Assembly: GCA_009693435.1 (NCBI GenBank)
Contig: SHXF01000008.1
Location: 1-64,000, forward strand
Source: Betaproteobacteria bacterium
GTDB lineage: Bacteria; Pseudomonadota; Gammaproteobacteria; Burkholderiales; SG8-39
Direction: 5' to 3'
Length of the DNA stretch: 64,000 bases
The notes under the pieces were generated by a model. It did not search any database. It was not told the DNA's origin and worked only from the letters and a program-made list of their open reading frames with translations. A program made the translations under genes and the position numbers. Each line of letters opens with the position of its first letter. Within the stretch, counting starts at the first letter, position 1. Shown here in pieces: positions 55,188 through 62,786 of the stretch.

Positions 55188-56150
55188 ATGAGCATGTTCC
55201 GATTTATTGCAGCAGTGTCGGCCGCGCTGACTTTCGCGGGAACAGCCCTGGCGCAGTACCCGGCGCGGCAGATCAAGATGGTGGTGATGACGCAGGCCGG
55301 CGGCGCGCCCGACATCATCGGACGGCTGCTTGCCGCGCGCCTCGCCGAGAGCTTCGGCCAGGCCGTGGTGGTGGAGAACCGCGCCGGCTCGAACGGCAAT
55401 ATCGCCGGCGAGTATGTGGCGAAGTCCCCGGCGGACGGATACACGCTGCTGGTAACCCACGATGCGCTGTTCTCCATCAGCCCGCATATCTACGCGAAGA
55501 TGCCGTTCGATCCGAACCGGGACCTGGTGCCGGTCGCGACCATCGCCGCCCAGGATTTCGTGCTGGCCGTGCATCCTTCGGTGCCGGCGAAAACGCTGCA
55601 GGAATTCATCGACTTTGCCCGCAAGTCCAACCCGCCCCTGAACTACGCCTCCACCGGCAACGGTGCACAGCAGCATCTGGCGATGGAAATGCTGAAAGCG
55701 CGCGCCGGGCTGAACATGGCTCACATTCCTTACAAGGGCGGCGCCGGAGCGACCGTCGCCATGGTGGCGGGTGACGTATCGGTGACGATAGGCGGCAGCA
55801 GCATGGATCCGCAGATCAAGGCCGGCAAGTTGCGCGCCCTGGCGACCACAGGAGCGCGACGCGCGCCCAGCTATCCCAATCTCCCCGCCATAGGCGAAAT
55901 GTTTCCGGGATACACCATATCGGTGTGGATCGGGCTGTTCGCGCCGGCGGCGACGCCGGTGGAGGTGCTGACAAGGCTGCGCGGAGAAGTCGACAAGTTT
56001 CTTGCCAACCCGGAGACAAGGCAAAAACTGTACGCCAGCGGCGGCATGGATCCGTACCCGTTGCGCCCCGAAGAGATCGTGCTGGGAATGCGCCGCGACT
56101 ACGAAAAATTCGGCAAGCTCATCAAGGAAATCGGCCTGCGCGTCGATTAG
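55188..56150 (+). CDS. Bug-family (TctC) periplasmic solute-binding protein
   Basis: Secreted binding protein, 320 residues, with signal peptide MSMFRFIAAVSAALTFAGTALA. Bug blocks: RQIKMVVMTQAGGAPDIIGR, VVVENRAGSNGN, SPADGYTLLV and WIGLFAPAATP. AGGAGG lies four bases before the first ATG of two. It precedes the Rieske pair on plus, with a repeat element between, and probably captures the acid that the Rieske enzyme attacks. Confidence 0.88.
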   Translation: MSMFRFIAAVSAALTFAGTALAQYPARQIKMVVMTQAGGAPDIIGRLLAARLAESFGQAVVVENRAGSNGNIAGEYVAKSPADGYTLLVTHDALFSISPHIYAKMPFDPNRDLVPVATIAAQDFVLAVHPSVPAKTLQEFIDFARKSNPPLNYASTGNGAQQHLAMEMLKARAGLNMAHIPYKGGAGATVAMVAGDVSVTIGGSSMDPQIKAGKLRALATTGARRAPSYPNLPAIGEMFPGYTISVWIGLFAPAATPVEVLTRLRGEVDKFLANPETRQKLYASGGMDPYPLRPEEIVLGMRRDYEKFGKLIKEIGLRVD

Positions 56151-56200
56151 CCGGACCGGGTTGAAAAAAACTTCCCGCTCCAGCAGATTCACAACCCGGG

Positions 56201-56294
56201 GTAGGCTGAGCGCGACGATGCCCAACGTCGAAGGGTGTGCTCCCGCGTTGGGTTTCGCTGCGCTCAACCCAACCTACAGACTCACCCCAACCTA
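56201..56294. repeat. Dispersed imperfect inverted-repeat element
   Basis: The element starts GTAGGCTGAGCGCGACGA and ends in the inverted form of a related sequence, CGCTCAACCCAACCTAC. Inside is a perfect hairpin GTTGGGTT / AACCCAAC with an 11-base loop. A partial extra end, CTCACCCCAACCTAC, follows at 56280-56294. Sequences of this kind are common intergenic repeats in proteobacteria. It separates the Bug gene from the Rieske gene. Confidence 0.75.
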
Positions 56295-56332
56295 CCGGCG
56301 ATAATGCAAAGGTGATGCCATGAGATGCGAAA

Positions 56333-57610
56333 ATGTTTGACAGCCCCCTCGTGGTGAACGAGCCGCTGCACTTCCAGGTCCACCGCTCCACGCTGGTGGA
56401 TCCGGACATCCTCGCGCTCGAGCAGCGCCGCATTTTCGACCGTTGCTGGATTTACGTAGGCCACGAATCGGAACTGCGCGCGGCCGGCGATTTCAGGACG
56501 CGCAACATCTGCGGCCGCCCGGTGATTTTCTGCCGCGACAGCACAGGCGCGGTGCGCGTGTTCATGAACACCTGCCGCCATCGCGGCGCCATCGTCTGCC
56601 GCGAGCCGGAAGGGAATGCGACCACCTACTCCTGCTTTTATCACGGCTGGAGTTACGACCGCGATGGCAGACTGGACGGCGTGCCGGGCGAATCGGCGTA
56701 TCCGCCCGCCTTCAACAAAGCCGATTTCAACCTGACCGAGGCGCCGCGGGTGGCGAGCTACCGGGGATTCGTTTTCCTCAGCTACAACCGCGACGTCATC
56801 GGGCTCGATGACTACCTGAGCGGCGCGAAGGAGTACATCGACCTGGTCATCGACCAGTCGCCTTCGGGCGAAATGGAACTGATACAGGGCGTGCAGGAAT
56901 ACGACATCCGCGCCAACTGGAAACTGCTGGTGGAAAACAGCTTCGACGACTACCACCTGCTGAGCACGCATTCCACGTGGCTCAATTACCTGAAGAATGC
57001 CGGCGTGGAAATGAAAAGGCCGGAGCGCGGCCACCTGCTGCCTGCGCACGGCATCGGCCGCGACCTGGGCAACGGCCACGCGGTGGTGGACAACATCAAT
57101 TTCCGCGGCCGGCCGATCGCCAAGTGGATTCCGATTTACGGCGAGGCGGCCCGGCCGGAACTCGATCGCATTCGCGCCGAACTGGTGACGCGCCTGGGCG
57201 AGCAGCGCGCGGCGCGTGTGGCCGACACCAACCGGAACCTGGTGGTGTTCCCAAACCTGGTCCTGAACGACGGCTCGGCGATCACCATACGCACCTTCGA
57301 GCCGGTCACGGCCGATCGCATGCACGTGCGCGCCTGGGCGCTCGGACCACGCGAGGAAACACGCACCGCGCGGCAGGTGCGCCTCGACAGCTTCCTCACC
57401 TTCTACGGGCCGGGCGGCTTTGCCACGCCGGACGACGTGGAAGCGCTGGAATCGGTGCAGGCCGGCCTCGCCGCGCATCGCGAAGTGCCCTGGTCGGTGA
57501 TGACGCGCGGCATTGCCAAGGAAGGCGAACAACTGAATACCGACGAGCTGCACCTGCGCGCTTTCTGGATCCAATGGGACAGGATGATGCGCGCCGGGGA
57601 ATCGCCATGA
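56333..57610 (+). CDS. Aromatic-ring-hydroxylating (Rieske) dioxygenase, large subunit
   Basis: Alpha subunit of 425 residues. The Rieske cluster ligands are C81, H83, C101 and H104 (CRHRG, CFYHGW). The iron site is H208 and H213 (DDYHLLSTH) with D205 in the bridging aspartate position, and a carboxylate further on. It should insert two oxygens into an aromatic ring to give a cis-dihydrodiol. Ferredoxin and reductase genes are not in the window and must come from elsewhere. The stop overlaps the small-subunit start (ATGA). Confidence 0.93.
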   Translation: MFDSPLVVNEPLHFQVHRSTLVDPDILALEQRRIFDRCWIYVGHESELRAAGDFRTRNICGRPVIFCRDSTGAVRVFMNTCRHRGAIVCREPEGNATTYSCFYHGWSYDRDGRLDGVPGESAYPPAFNKADFNLTEAPRVASYRGFVFLSYNRDVIGLDDYLSGAKEYIDLVIDQSPSGEMELIQGVQEYDIRANWKLLVENSFDDYHLLSTHSTWLNYLKNAGVEMKRPERGHLLPAHGIGRDLGNGHAVVDNINFRGRPIAKWIPIYGEAARPELDRIRAELVTRLGEQRAARVADTNRNLVVFPNLVLNDGSAITIRTFEPVTADRMHVRAWALGPREETRTARQVRLDSFLTFYGPGGFATPDDVEALESVQAGLAAHREVPWSVMTRGIAKEGEQLNTDELHLRAFWIQWDRMMRAGESP

Positions 57611-58089
57611 CCGTGACGCGCGCCGAAGTGGAGGACTTCCTCTATCACGAGGCGGCGCTGCTCGATGCGTGGCGTCTCGATGAATGGCTCGCGCTCCTCA
57701 CCGATGACGCGCGCTATCAAGTGCCCTCGAACGACCGGCCCGACGCCGATCCGGCCGAGACGCTGTTTACCATCGCCGACGACATCCATCGCATCCGCGC
57801 GCGCGTCACGCGGCTCAAGGACAGGAACGCCCACGCCGAATATCCCCTGTCACGCACGCGCCGCATGATTTCCAACGTGCGCATCGTGGAACAGCTTGCA
57901 GAATCGCTGCGGGTGGAAGCGAACTTCGTGGTGTACCGCTTCCGCCGCGAAGAAAAGATTCGCGAGTACGTCGGGCGCTACCGCTACACGCTGCAGGTCG
58001 CCGGCGGCGAACTGAAAATCGCCCTGCGCCAAGCGGTGCTCGATGCGATGGAACTCGGCTCTCTGGGATCGGTGAGTTTCATCCTGTAA
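57607..58089 (+). CDS. Aromatic-ring-hydroxylating dioxygenase, small subunit
   Basis: Beta subunit, 160 residues, of the NTF2-like cone fold that supports the alpha trimer. It begins VTRAEVEDFLYHEAALLD and contains LDEWLALLTDDARYQVP and RVTRLKDRNAHAEYP, the usual blocks. Translationally coupled to the large subunit by ATGA. Its stop codon lies inside a fragment of a dispersed repeat. Confidence 0.92.
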   Translation: MTVTRAEVEDFLYHEAALLDAWRLDEWLALLTDDARYQVPSNDRPDADPAETLFTIADDIHRIRARVTRLKDRNAHAEYPLSRTRRMISNVRIVEQLAESLRVEANFVVYRFRREEKIREYVGRYRYTLQVAGGELKIALRQAVLDAMELGSLGSVSFIL

Positions 58090-58111
58090 GTTGGGGTGAG
58101 TGCAGCGAGGC
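58086..58111. repeat. Fragment related to the 56.2-kb repeat element
   Basis: GTAAGTTGGGGTGAG followed by tgcagcgaggc matches the inverted end of the repeat at 56280-56294 (GTAGGTTGGGGTGAG) with one mismatch. It is in the opposite orientation and overlaps the stop codon of the small-subunit gene. The Rieske pair is therefore flanked by inverted copies. Confidence 0.55.
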
Positions 58112-58168
58112 CCGGCGCTGCCCCGGTGAATAGCGGACCGAGGCTCGGATGGAAAAAGCCCTTGCGGA

Positions 58169-60325
58169 CTACCTTGCCAGCGGATCGGGCCGAAACTGGA
58201 TGTGCACGGCGCGCGGCTTGCTGCCCTTGCCGCCTTCCATCAACCACGGCGTGCGATCGCCGCTGGTGCTCCACAGGCCGCGCCCTTTCCAGCCGGCATT
58301 CGGATCGTCGATGCGCCCGTCGAATCCCTTGGCATAAAAGCCCATCGGGTACGGGATGCGTATCGTGACCATCTTGCCGTCCTTCAACGCGACGAATCCG
58401 TCGTTCAGGTTGGCGGTGGACATGGGAATGTTTTCGCCCAGGCCGGACGTGTTGTGCTGATCGACCCAGGTGTAGTAGCTGGATTCGGCGCTGTTCTTCC
58501 CCAATCCCGCGAAGCCCGGACCGGGGTACTGGTGGAACGTCCATCCTTCCGGACAATGGTCGCCTGTCGCCTTCGGTCCGCTGAGGGGCGACTTGCACTT
58601 GCGCCGGTCGAAACTGCCGAGATGCCCGCTGGACAGCGACGCCCAGACCACGCCGTTCCTGTCGATGTCGCCGCCGCGTATGCCAAATCCCGGCGCGGGC
58701 ACGTTGTAGATTTCCGACAGTCCCGTTTCGGGCGCGAAGCGCAGCACCGCGGGCGTCCCGCCGAACACGCCGACGGTGTACCAGACCGAGCCGTCGGCCG
58801 GATGCGGCATCACCGCGTAAGGTCCGGAACCGGGCACGATGCGCTTGTCCTTGTTCGCATCGACCGGCTGGTTCGGTTCGACGTAATCATCGCGCCTGCC
58901 GTTGCCGTTGCTGTCCAGTACGAAGGGCGACCAGCCTTGCGAGCGGGCCGCGTCGCCGGTCTCGTCGAACAGCCTGGTGTTGATCCAGCCCGCCACCGGT
59001 CCGGTGCCGCTCAACCACAGCGTGTCGTTGGCGTCATAGCCGAATTGCGCATGATGGGTGCCGAAGCAGGTATCGACGAAGGTGTACTTCCCGGTAAACG
59101 GATCGAGCATCGCCAGCTGGCGCCCCGAGCGCTCCAGCGGAAAGACCTTTGCCGAGGGATGCTCCGAGCCCTTCTTGCAGAATGCCGGGTTATCTACTGC
59201 GCGCACCGACGCCGTGAGCCACACCCTGCCATGCCCGTCGAACATGGCGTTGTGGTTGTTGGCGCGCGTGTCCCAGATCTTTTCCGCGCCCCAGTAGGCC
59301 GAAGGCTGCAGCGGATTGATGCTGGCGGCGTGCCCGGGTCCCAGGGATTCCGGCATGCCGGTGTCGCGCACCGGGAGCCTGAACGTCGTGACGGTGTGCG
59401 TCTTCGGATCGAGTATCGGCATGTTGTCGGTCGAATACTCTGGCGAACCATAGAGGGGACCGTAGGCGTTGACCGTCGGATTGCGCCGGTCGGAGGCGAT
59501 CAGGTCGTGCAGGTACTGCTTGTCGTTATGCCATTCCCAGGAGGTAACGACGATGTTGCGTTCCACGCCTTGCGGCCTGGACGGTTTTTCCCTCGGCAGT
59601 TCGCCCCGGGCAATGCGGTCGGTCCAGTCCGCGAGGAACTTGAATGGCGCGCCGCCAAAATTCCCCGCAAGCTGGCCTATCATCAGCTCGCCCGACTGCC
59701 CGGCCTGAATGCGGCGCATCCAGGCAACGTGACCCGACTCCTGCGGACCGAACTGGACGGGTAGCGTACGCGTCGACTCCTGGCCGAGCTGGTGACAACC
59801 GACACAGCCGATACTTTTCATCTGCTTCAGCCAGTCGGTCTGCGTGAGCTTTGCCGGGATGCCGGCATTCTTGCCGCCGAAATCGCTCGCCGGCGGTATC
59901 GTCATCATCGAATACCAGTAGATCGCCGGGTAATAATGCGCCGCGGCCGCCGCGCTGGGCGCCGGCACCGCCCGGTGATTAAGCTTCTGCCCGGGTTTCG
60001 CGCGCATCCTGGGCGAATCCATCAGGCCGTAGCCGCGCACCCAGACGCTGTAATTCGCCACGGGCAGGTCGGGGATGAGATAGCGTCCCCTGTCGTCGGT
60101 GACCACGATGCGCGCGAACCGGGTCGGCAGGTCCGTCGTTTCCGCGATGACCCAGACGCCCGCCTCGGGTCCCTTCTGGCCGGTGACGATTCCGCCAATG
60201 TCGGTGTTGCCGATATTCACAGCCGGATTCGGCTGGGCGTTCAGCCGCTCGGGCGCTGCTGTCAGCAGCAAGCCGACGATGAACACGGCAAACACAAAGC
60301 GGAGCGTGCGGACGAGTCGCTGCAT
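58169..60325 (-). CDS. Secreted monohaem protein with carboxypeptidase-regulatory-like and beta-propeller domains
   Basis: Exported protein of 718 residues. Signal peptide 1-30 (ending RLNA), then a carboxypeptidase-regulatory-like beta sandwich at about 42-115 (GGIVTGQKGPEAGVWV, DDRGRYLIPDLPVANYSV), a haem c motif C174-x-x-C177-H178 (CVGCH) and a long C-terminal half with repeated WxT/GG blades like Vgb or streptogramin-lyase propellers. A DSNGNGRRDDYVEPN stretch may bind calcium. It may be a periplasmic electron-transfer or dehydrogenase component, but no known enzyme is matched. It converges on the Rieske operon. Confidence 0.75.
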   Translation of the reverse strand: MQRLVRTLRFVFAVFIVGLLLTAAPERLNAQPNPAVNIGNTDIGGIVTGQKGPEAGVWVIAETTDLPTRFARIVVTDDRGRYLIPDLPVANYSVWVRGYGLMDSPRMRAKPGQKLNHRAVPAPSAAAAAHYYPAIYWYSMMTIPPASDFGGKNAGIPAKLTQTDWLKQMKSIGCVGCHQLGQESTRTLPVQFGPQESGHVAWMRRIQAGQSGELMIGQLAGNFGGAPFKFLADWTDRIARGELPREKPSRPQGVERNIVVTSWEWHNDKQYLHDLIASDRRNPTVNAYGPLYGSPEYSTDNMPILDPKTHTVTTFRLPVRDTGMPESLGPGHAASINPLQPSAYWGAEKIWDTRANNHNAMFDGHGRVWLTASVRAVDNPAFCKKGSEHPSAKVFPLERSGRQLAMLDPFTGKYTFVDTCFGTHHAQFGYDANDTLWLSGTGPVAGWINTRLFDETGDAARSQGWSPFVLDSNGNGRRDDYVEPNQPVDANKDKRIVPGSGPYAVMPHPADGSVWYTVGVFGGTPAVLRFAPETGLSEIYNVPAPGFGIRGGDIDRNGVVWASLSSGHLGSFDRRKCKSPLSGPKATGDHCPEGWTFHQYPGPGFAGLGKNSAESSYYTWVDQHNTSGLGENIPMSTANLNDGFVALKDGKMVTIRIPYPMGFYAKGFDGRIDDPNAGWKGRGLWSTSGDRTPWLMEGGKGSKPRAVHIQFRPDPLAR

Positions 60326-60396
60326 GGTTTTCTCCTGTCACAATGAAGATTAGCCGGATTCTCGCCTTCGGCGCGGCACGATTATGATATCCGGGT

Positions 60397-60834
60397 ATGA
60401 GCAGTTCCCTGAATCAGGCAATCACCGGACAGTCCACCATGCCATCCTCCGCCGTTTCGTTCGACCACATTCACTTGATCAGCGGCAATCCCCAGGCCGC
60501 AGCCGAATGGTACGTCTGCCATCTGGGCGGCGAGATCGTGAAAAGCTACGCCGTCGGAGGGGCGCCGCAGATACACGTTTCCCTCAACGGCGCGACCGTG
60601 GTGGTGCGCGGCCAGCGCAACGGCGAGTCTGCCGGCGACAAGCCGCGCATCAACTGGGGCATCGATCACTTCGGCTTTGCGGTGAAGGAGGACTTCGACG
60701 GCTATTGCGCGGGCCTAAAGGAACAGGGCGTGCGCTTCTCGCTGCCACCCACCGATTTCAATCCGACAACGCGGATTGCCTACGTGGAAGCGCCCGATGG
60801 CGTGACCATAGAGCTCGTGCACCGGCGCGCATAG
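60397..60834 (+). CDS. VOC-superfamily single-domain protein
   Basis: A 145-residue vicinal-oxygen-chelate protein, the glyoxalase/bleomycin-resistance fold in one domain. FDHIHLISGNPQAAAEWY starts the first module and GIDHFGFAVKEDFDGY the second; metal-ligand candidates are the histidines in DHIHL and IDHFG and the glutamate in TIELVH. It may be an isomerase, a lyase or a binding protein. An ATG 14 codons in is another start. Its 3' end overlaps, on the other strand, the tail of a degraded gene. Confidence 0.8.
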   Translation: MSSSLNQAITGQSTMPSSAVSFDHIHLISGNPQAAAEWYVCHLGGEIVKSYAVGGAPQIHVSLNGATVVVRGQRNGESAGDKPRINWGIDHFGFAVKEDFDGYCAGLKEQGVRFSLPPTDFNPTTRIAYVEAPDGVTIELVHRRA

Positions 60835-61278
60835 CGATTTGCGTTCACAGCCTGATCCGGTGGCGCCGGCCGTCGCCCCGGCGTCGAGGCGGCTGCGCAC
60901 CACCATGATCTCGTCGCGGCCGTCACCGTCAAGATCCAGCACGCGCGGCTGCAGATCTTCAAACACCGAATCCGAAGGAAGGTCATAGCGCAGTTCAGCG
61001 CCCTCGCGCAACCGCACCCGCAGCGCCGCGGCCTCAATGGCATCGCCGAGCACGCCATGCGCGTAGCGCGTCGTCGGCGCGGCAAGCCAGGCGAGCGCAA
61101 TATCATTGCGTCCGGCGCCGGGCCGGCTGTCGGGGAGCAGGTCGGGCAGCACCTGCGCCGACACCGGTCCGAGGACGAGGGCCGCGGCCAGTAGCACGGC
61201 GCGTCCGCGGGTCACATGCTTCCCGTGCGTTCCAGAATCCGGTGCATCGTCGAAACAGCAGCGCATCTCGCCTATCAT
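60715..61278 (-). pseudogene. Truncated secreted FG-GAP/VCBS-like protein
   Basis: The N-terminal part is well formed: a hydrophobic export signal (RAVLLAAALVLGPVSAQ), then LPDLLPDSRPGAGRNDIALAWL and LQPRVLDLDGDGRDEIMVV, a calcium-binding FG-GAP motif. After RSRLDAGA the sequence turns into TAGATGSGCERKSLCA, without family features, and the frame continues antisense through the VOC gene. The usual repeat-containing C-terminus is missing. I read this as a 3'-truncated gene. The true start is uncertain: ATG at 61278 or 61266, or GTG at 61215. Confidence 0.55.
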
Positions 61279-61464
61279 GTCTTCCCGCGCCTGCCGGTGC
61301 ACTGCTGTGTGCTGCCGACGCCCAATTGCCCGCGTTATTTTCTGCATCGTGATACGCAAGGAGTTATCGCGCGCGCCTAGCTGCGCGCGCTGGAACGCTC
61401 ATTGCGCGAACACGGTGCCATGAGATGCATGCGACGTGCGTTCAACTCGCCTCCGGTCCGCAAT

Positions 61465-61869
61465 TCATTCGTTTTCCCAATCTTCAACCCGCAGCCCCAC
61501 CACCCGGCCGAATTCTCCGGTGTTGTGGGTGACGAGTATCAGGTCATGGGCGCGCGCGATCGCGGCAATCATCAGGTCATTTGCGCCGATGGGCTTGCCT
61601 TGCGCCGCAAGATCGGCGCGTATAAGCCCGTAGTAGTGGGCGCAACGGTCATCGAAGGGCACGCTTTGCAGCGGTGCCGCGAAGACTTCCAGACGCCTCA
61701 AGTTGAAATCGACGCGTGCGCTGCGTCTTGCACCATAGAGCAACTCGGCTCTGACCACGCTGCACAAGGCGATATCGACCGGCTTGCATGTCCGGTAGCG
61801 CTGGGTCACCCGTTCATTGTCCTGATTGAGCAAGCGGATGCAGGTGTTCGAGTCGAGCAGATACTTCAT
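61465..61869 (-). CDS. vapC: VapC-family PIN-domain toxin ribonuclease
   Basis: Toxin of 134 residues, typical VapC length. The acidic metal site is D6 (YLLDSN), E42 (AELLYG) and D98 (GANDLMIAA), with the THNTGEF segment near the end. Such toxins cut tRNA or rRNA and are held inactive by their antitoxin. The ATG overlaps the antitoxin stop by four bases, the standard coupling of the module. Frame and catalytic residues are intact, so it is probably functional. Confidence 0.9.
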   Translation of the reverse strand: MKYLLDSNTCIRLLNQDNERVTQRYRTCKPVDIALCSVVRAELLYGARRSARVDFNLRRLEVFAAPLQSVPFDDRCAHYYGLIRADLAAQGKPIGANDLMIAAIARAHDLILVTHNTGEFGRVVGLRVEDWENE

Positions 61870-62093
61870 TTCAGCGGCAGGCGTTCTTCCGGCGGGCCGG
61901 AAGGCTCGTAGCGAAATGAATCGTCGTGCGAGATGCCGGCTATGTTTTCGAAATATCCTGCGGGCCAGCCTTGGCTCGCATCGCGCATGACCAATTCGGC
62001 CACATAACGGGACACCGGCTGCCCGGCCTGCGCGGCGCGCCGTTTGATATGTTCCGCGACTTGGTCGGGAACGTAAAAATGCAGTTGGGGCAT
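61866..62093 (-). CDS. vapB: VapB-family ribbon-helix-helix antitoxin
   Basis: Antitoxin of 75 residues. The N-terminal 40 residues (LHFYVPDQVAEHIKRRA ... SRYVAELV) form a ribbon-helix-helix DNA-binding dimer; the C-terminal half is the toxin-neutralising tail. A near-perfect palindrome lies six bases upstream of its ATG, in keeping with autorepression. Confidence 0.85.
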   Translation of the reverse strand: MPQLHFYVPDQVAEHIKRRAAQAGQPVSRYVAELVMRDASQGWPAGYFENIAGISHDDSFRYEPSGPPEERLPLK

Positions 62094-62099
62094 GAAAAT

Positions 62100-62128
62100 A
62101 CTCCACTTATATTTGCTATATGTGGAGT
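62100..62128. promoter_or_regulatory. Palindromic operator of the vapBC module
   Basis: ACTCCAC at 62100-62106 pairs with GTGGAGT at 62122-62128, and the AT-rich centre continues the symmetry with a few mismatches. It directly precedes the antitoxin start on the minus strand. This is the expected place for VapB, alone or with VapC, to repress the operon. Confidence 0.7.
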
Positions 62129-62145
62129 CTATATTATTTTCGAAA

Positions 62146-62289
62146 TTACCTCAAGTATTTGTAACAAATAGCTATTTCAGAGAGCACTTCTCCCCGGACT
62201 TCTACCGGCATCCATACCTGGCCGAATAACCGCTGCAACCAGATCAGTCCATCTACCCGCGCCAGGCCGATCAGCTGACTGGCGTCCAT
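62146..62289 (-). pseudogene. Truncated DUF3368-type PIN toxin
   Basis: A 47-codon reading frame that starts at the ATG overlapping the upstream antitoxin stop by one base. It begins MDASQLIGLARVDGL, the normal start of DUF3368 PIN nucleases with the first catalytic aspartate (D2), and includes LFGQVWMPVEVRGEV. It stops after ICYKYLR, about a third of the family length, losing the rest of the active site. The break lies in AT-rich DNA just upstream of the vapBC operator. Confidence 0.65.
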
Positions 62290-62633
62290 CAGGACGAGGC
62301 GAGCCATTCGTCCAGGGTATCCATATCGCGTCCCGCCTCGCTCGCATTTAGCTTGACCAGCGGAAGGCCCAGACGGGAAACGTGTTTCACAAATGCCGAT
62401 GGCGACATCTCCCCCAGTTTCGCGGCGCGTGCCAACGACAAGTGTCCATCGCGGAACAAGGCAGTCGCCAATGCCGGTTTCACGCCTTTGATATCCAGTA
62501 CCCCCAAGGATTCGATGCCCACCATCAGCGCGTCGGGTTTGTCGCGATTCATTACGACAACCACATCTTTGCGCGCCATGCGCAATGCTTCGCTAGGATT
62601 GTTTTTCAGCCTACGGACGTTGACGGATTCCAT
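62289..62633 (-). CDS. Antitoxin: Phd-like N-terminus joined to a UPF0175 domain
   Basis: A 114-residue protein. Residues 1-40 (VNVRRLKNNPSEALRMARK, then VVVMNRDKPDALMVGIESL) resemble the Phd/YefM DNA-binding fold. Residues 50-95 (ALATALFRDGHLSLARAAKL, SAFVKHVSRLGLPLV) match UPF0175, the usual partner of DUF3368 PIN toxins. The following gene is just such a toxin, but cut short. Intact frame; it might still bind and neutralise related toxins. Confidence 0.75.
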   Translation of the reverse strand: MESVNVRRLKNNPSEALRMARKDVVVVMNRDKPDALMVGIESLGVLDIKGVKPALATALFRDGHLSLARAAKLGEMSPSAFVKHVSRLGLPLVKLNASEAGRDMDTLDEWLASS

Positions 62634-62786
62634 TCCTATTTCTCATTGGAAGATGTCATATGAATTGTGACAGCATGAATCTGACAGGACATTCTGGTCG
62701 GTGTGGAGGGGGTAGCGTGGACTCAATTGGCGACTTATCCGTAGATTTTCACCAAATTCCCGCGCACTCCAGTATTCGGCGCCGTT

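Noticed and set aside
58202..59764. 520-codon plus-strand frame inside the haem-propeller gene
   Set aside because: Antisense to a protein with signal peptide and haem motif; composition is arginine/alanine noise.
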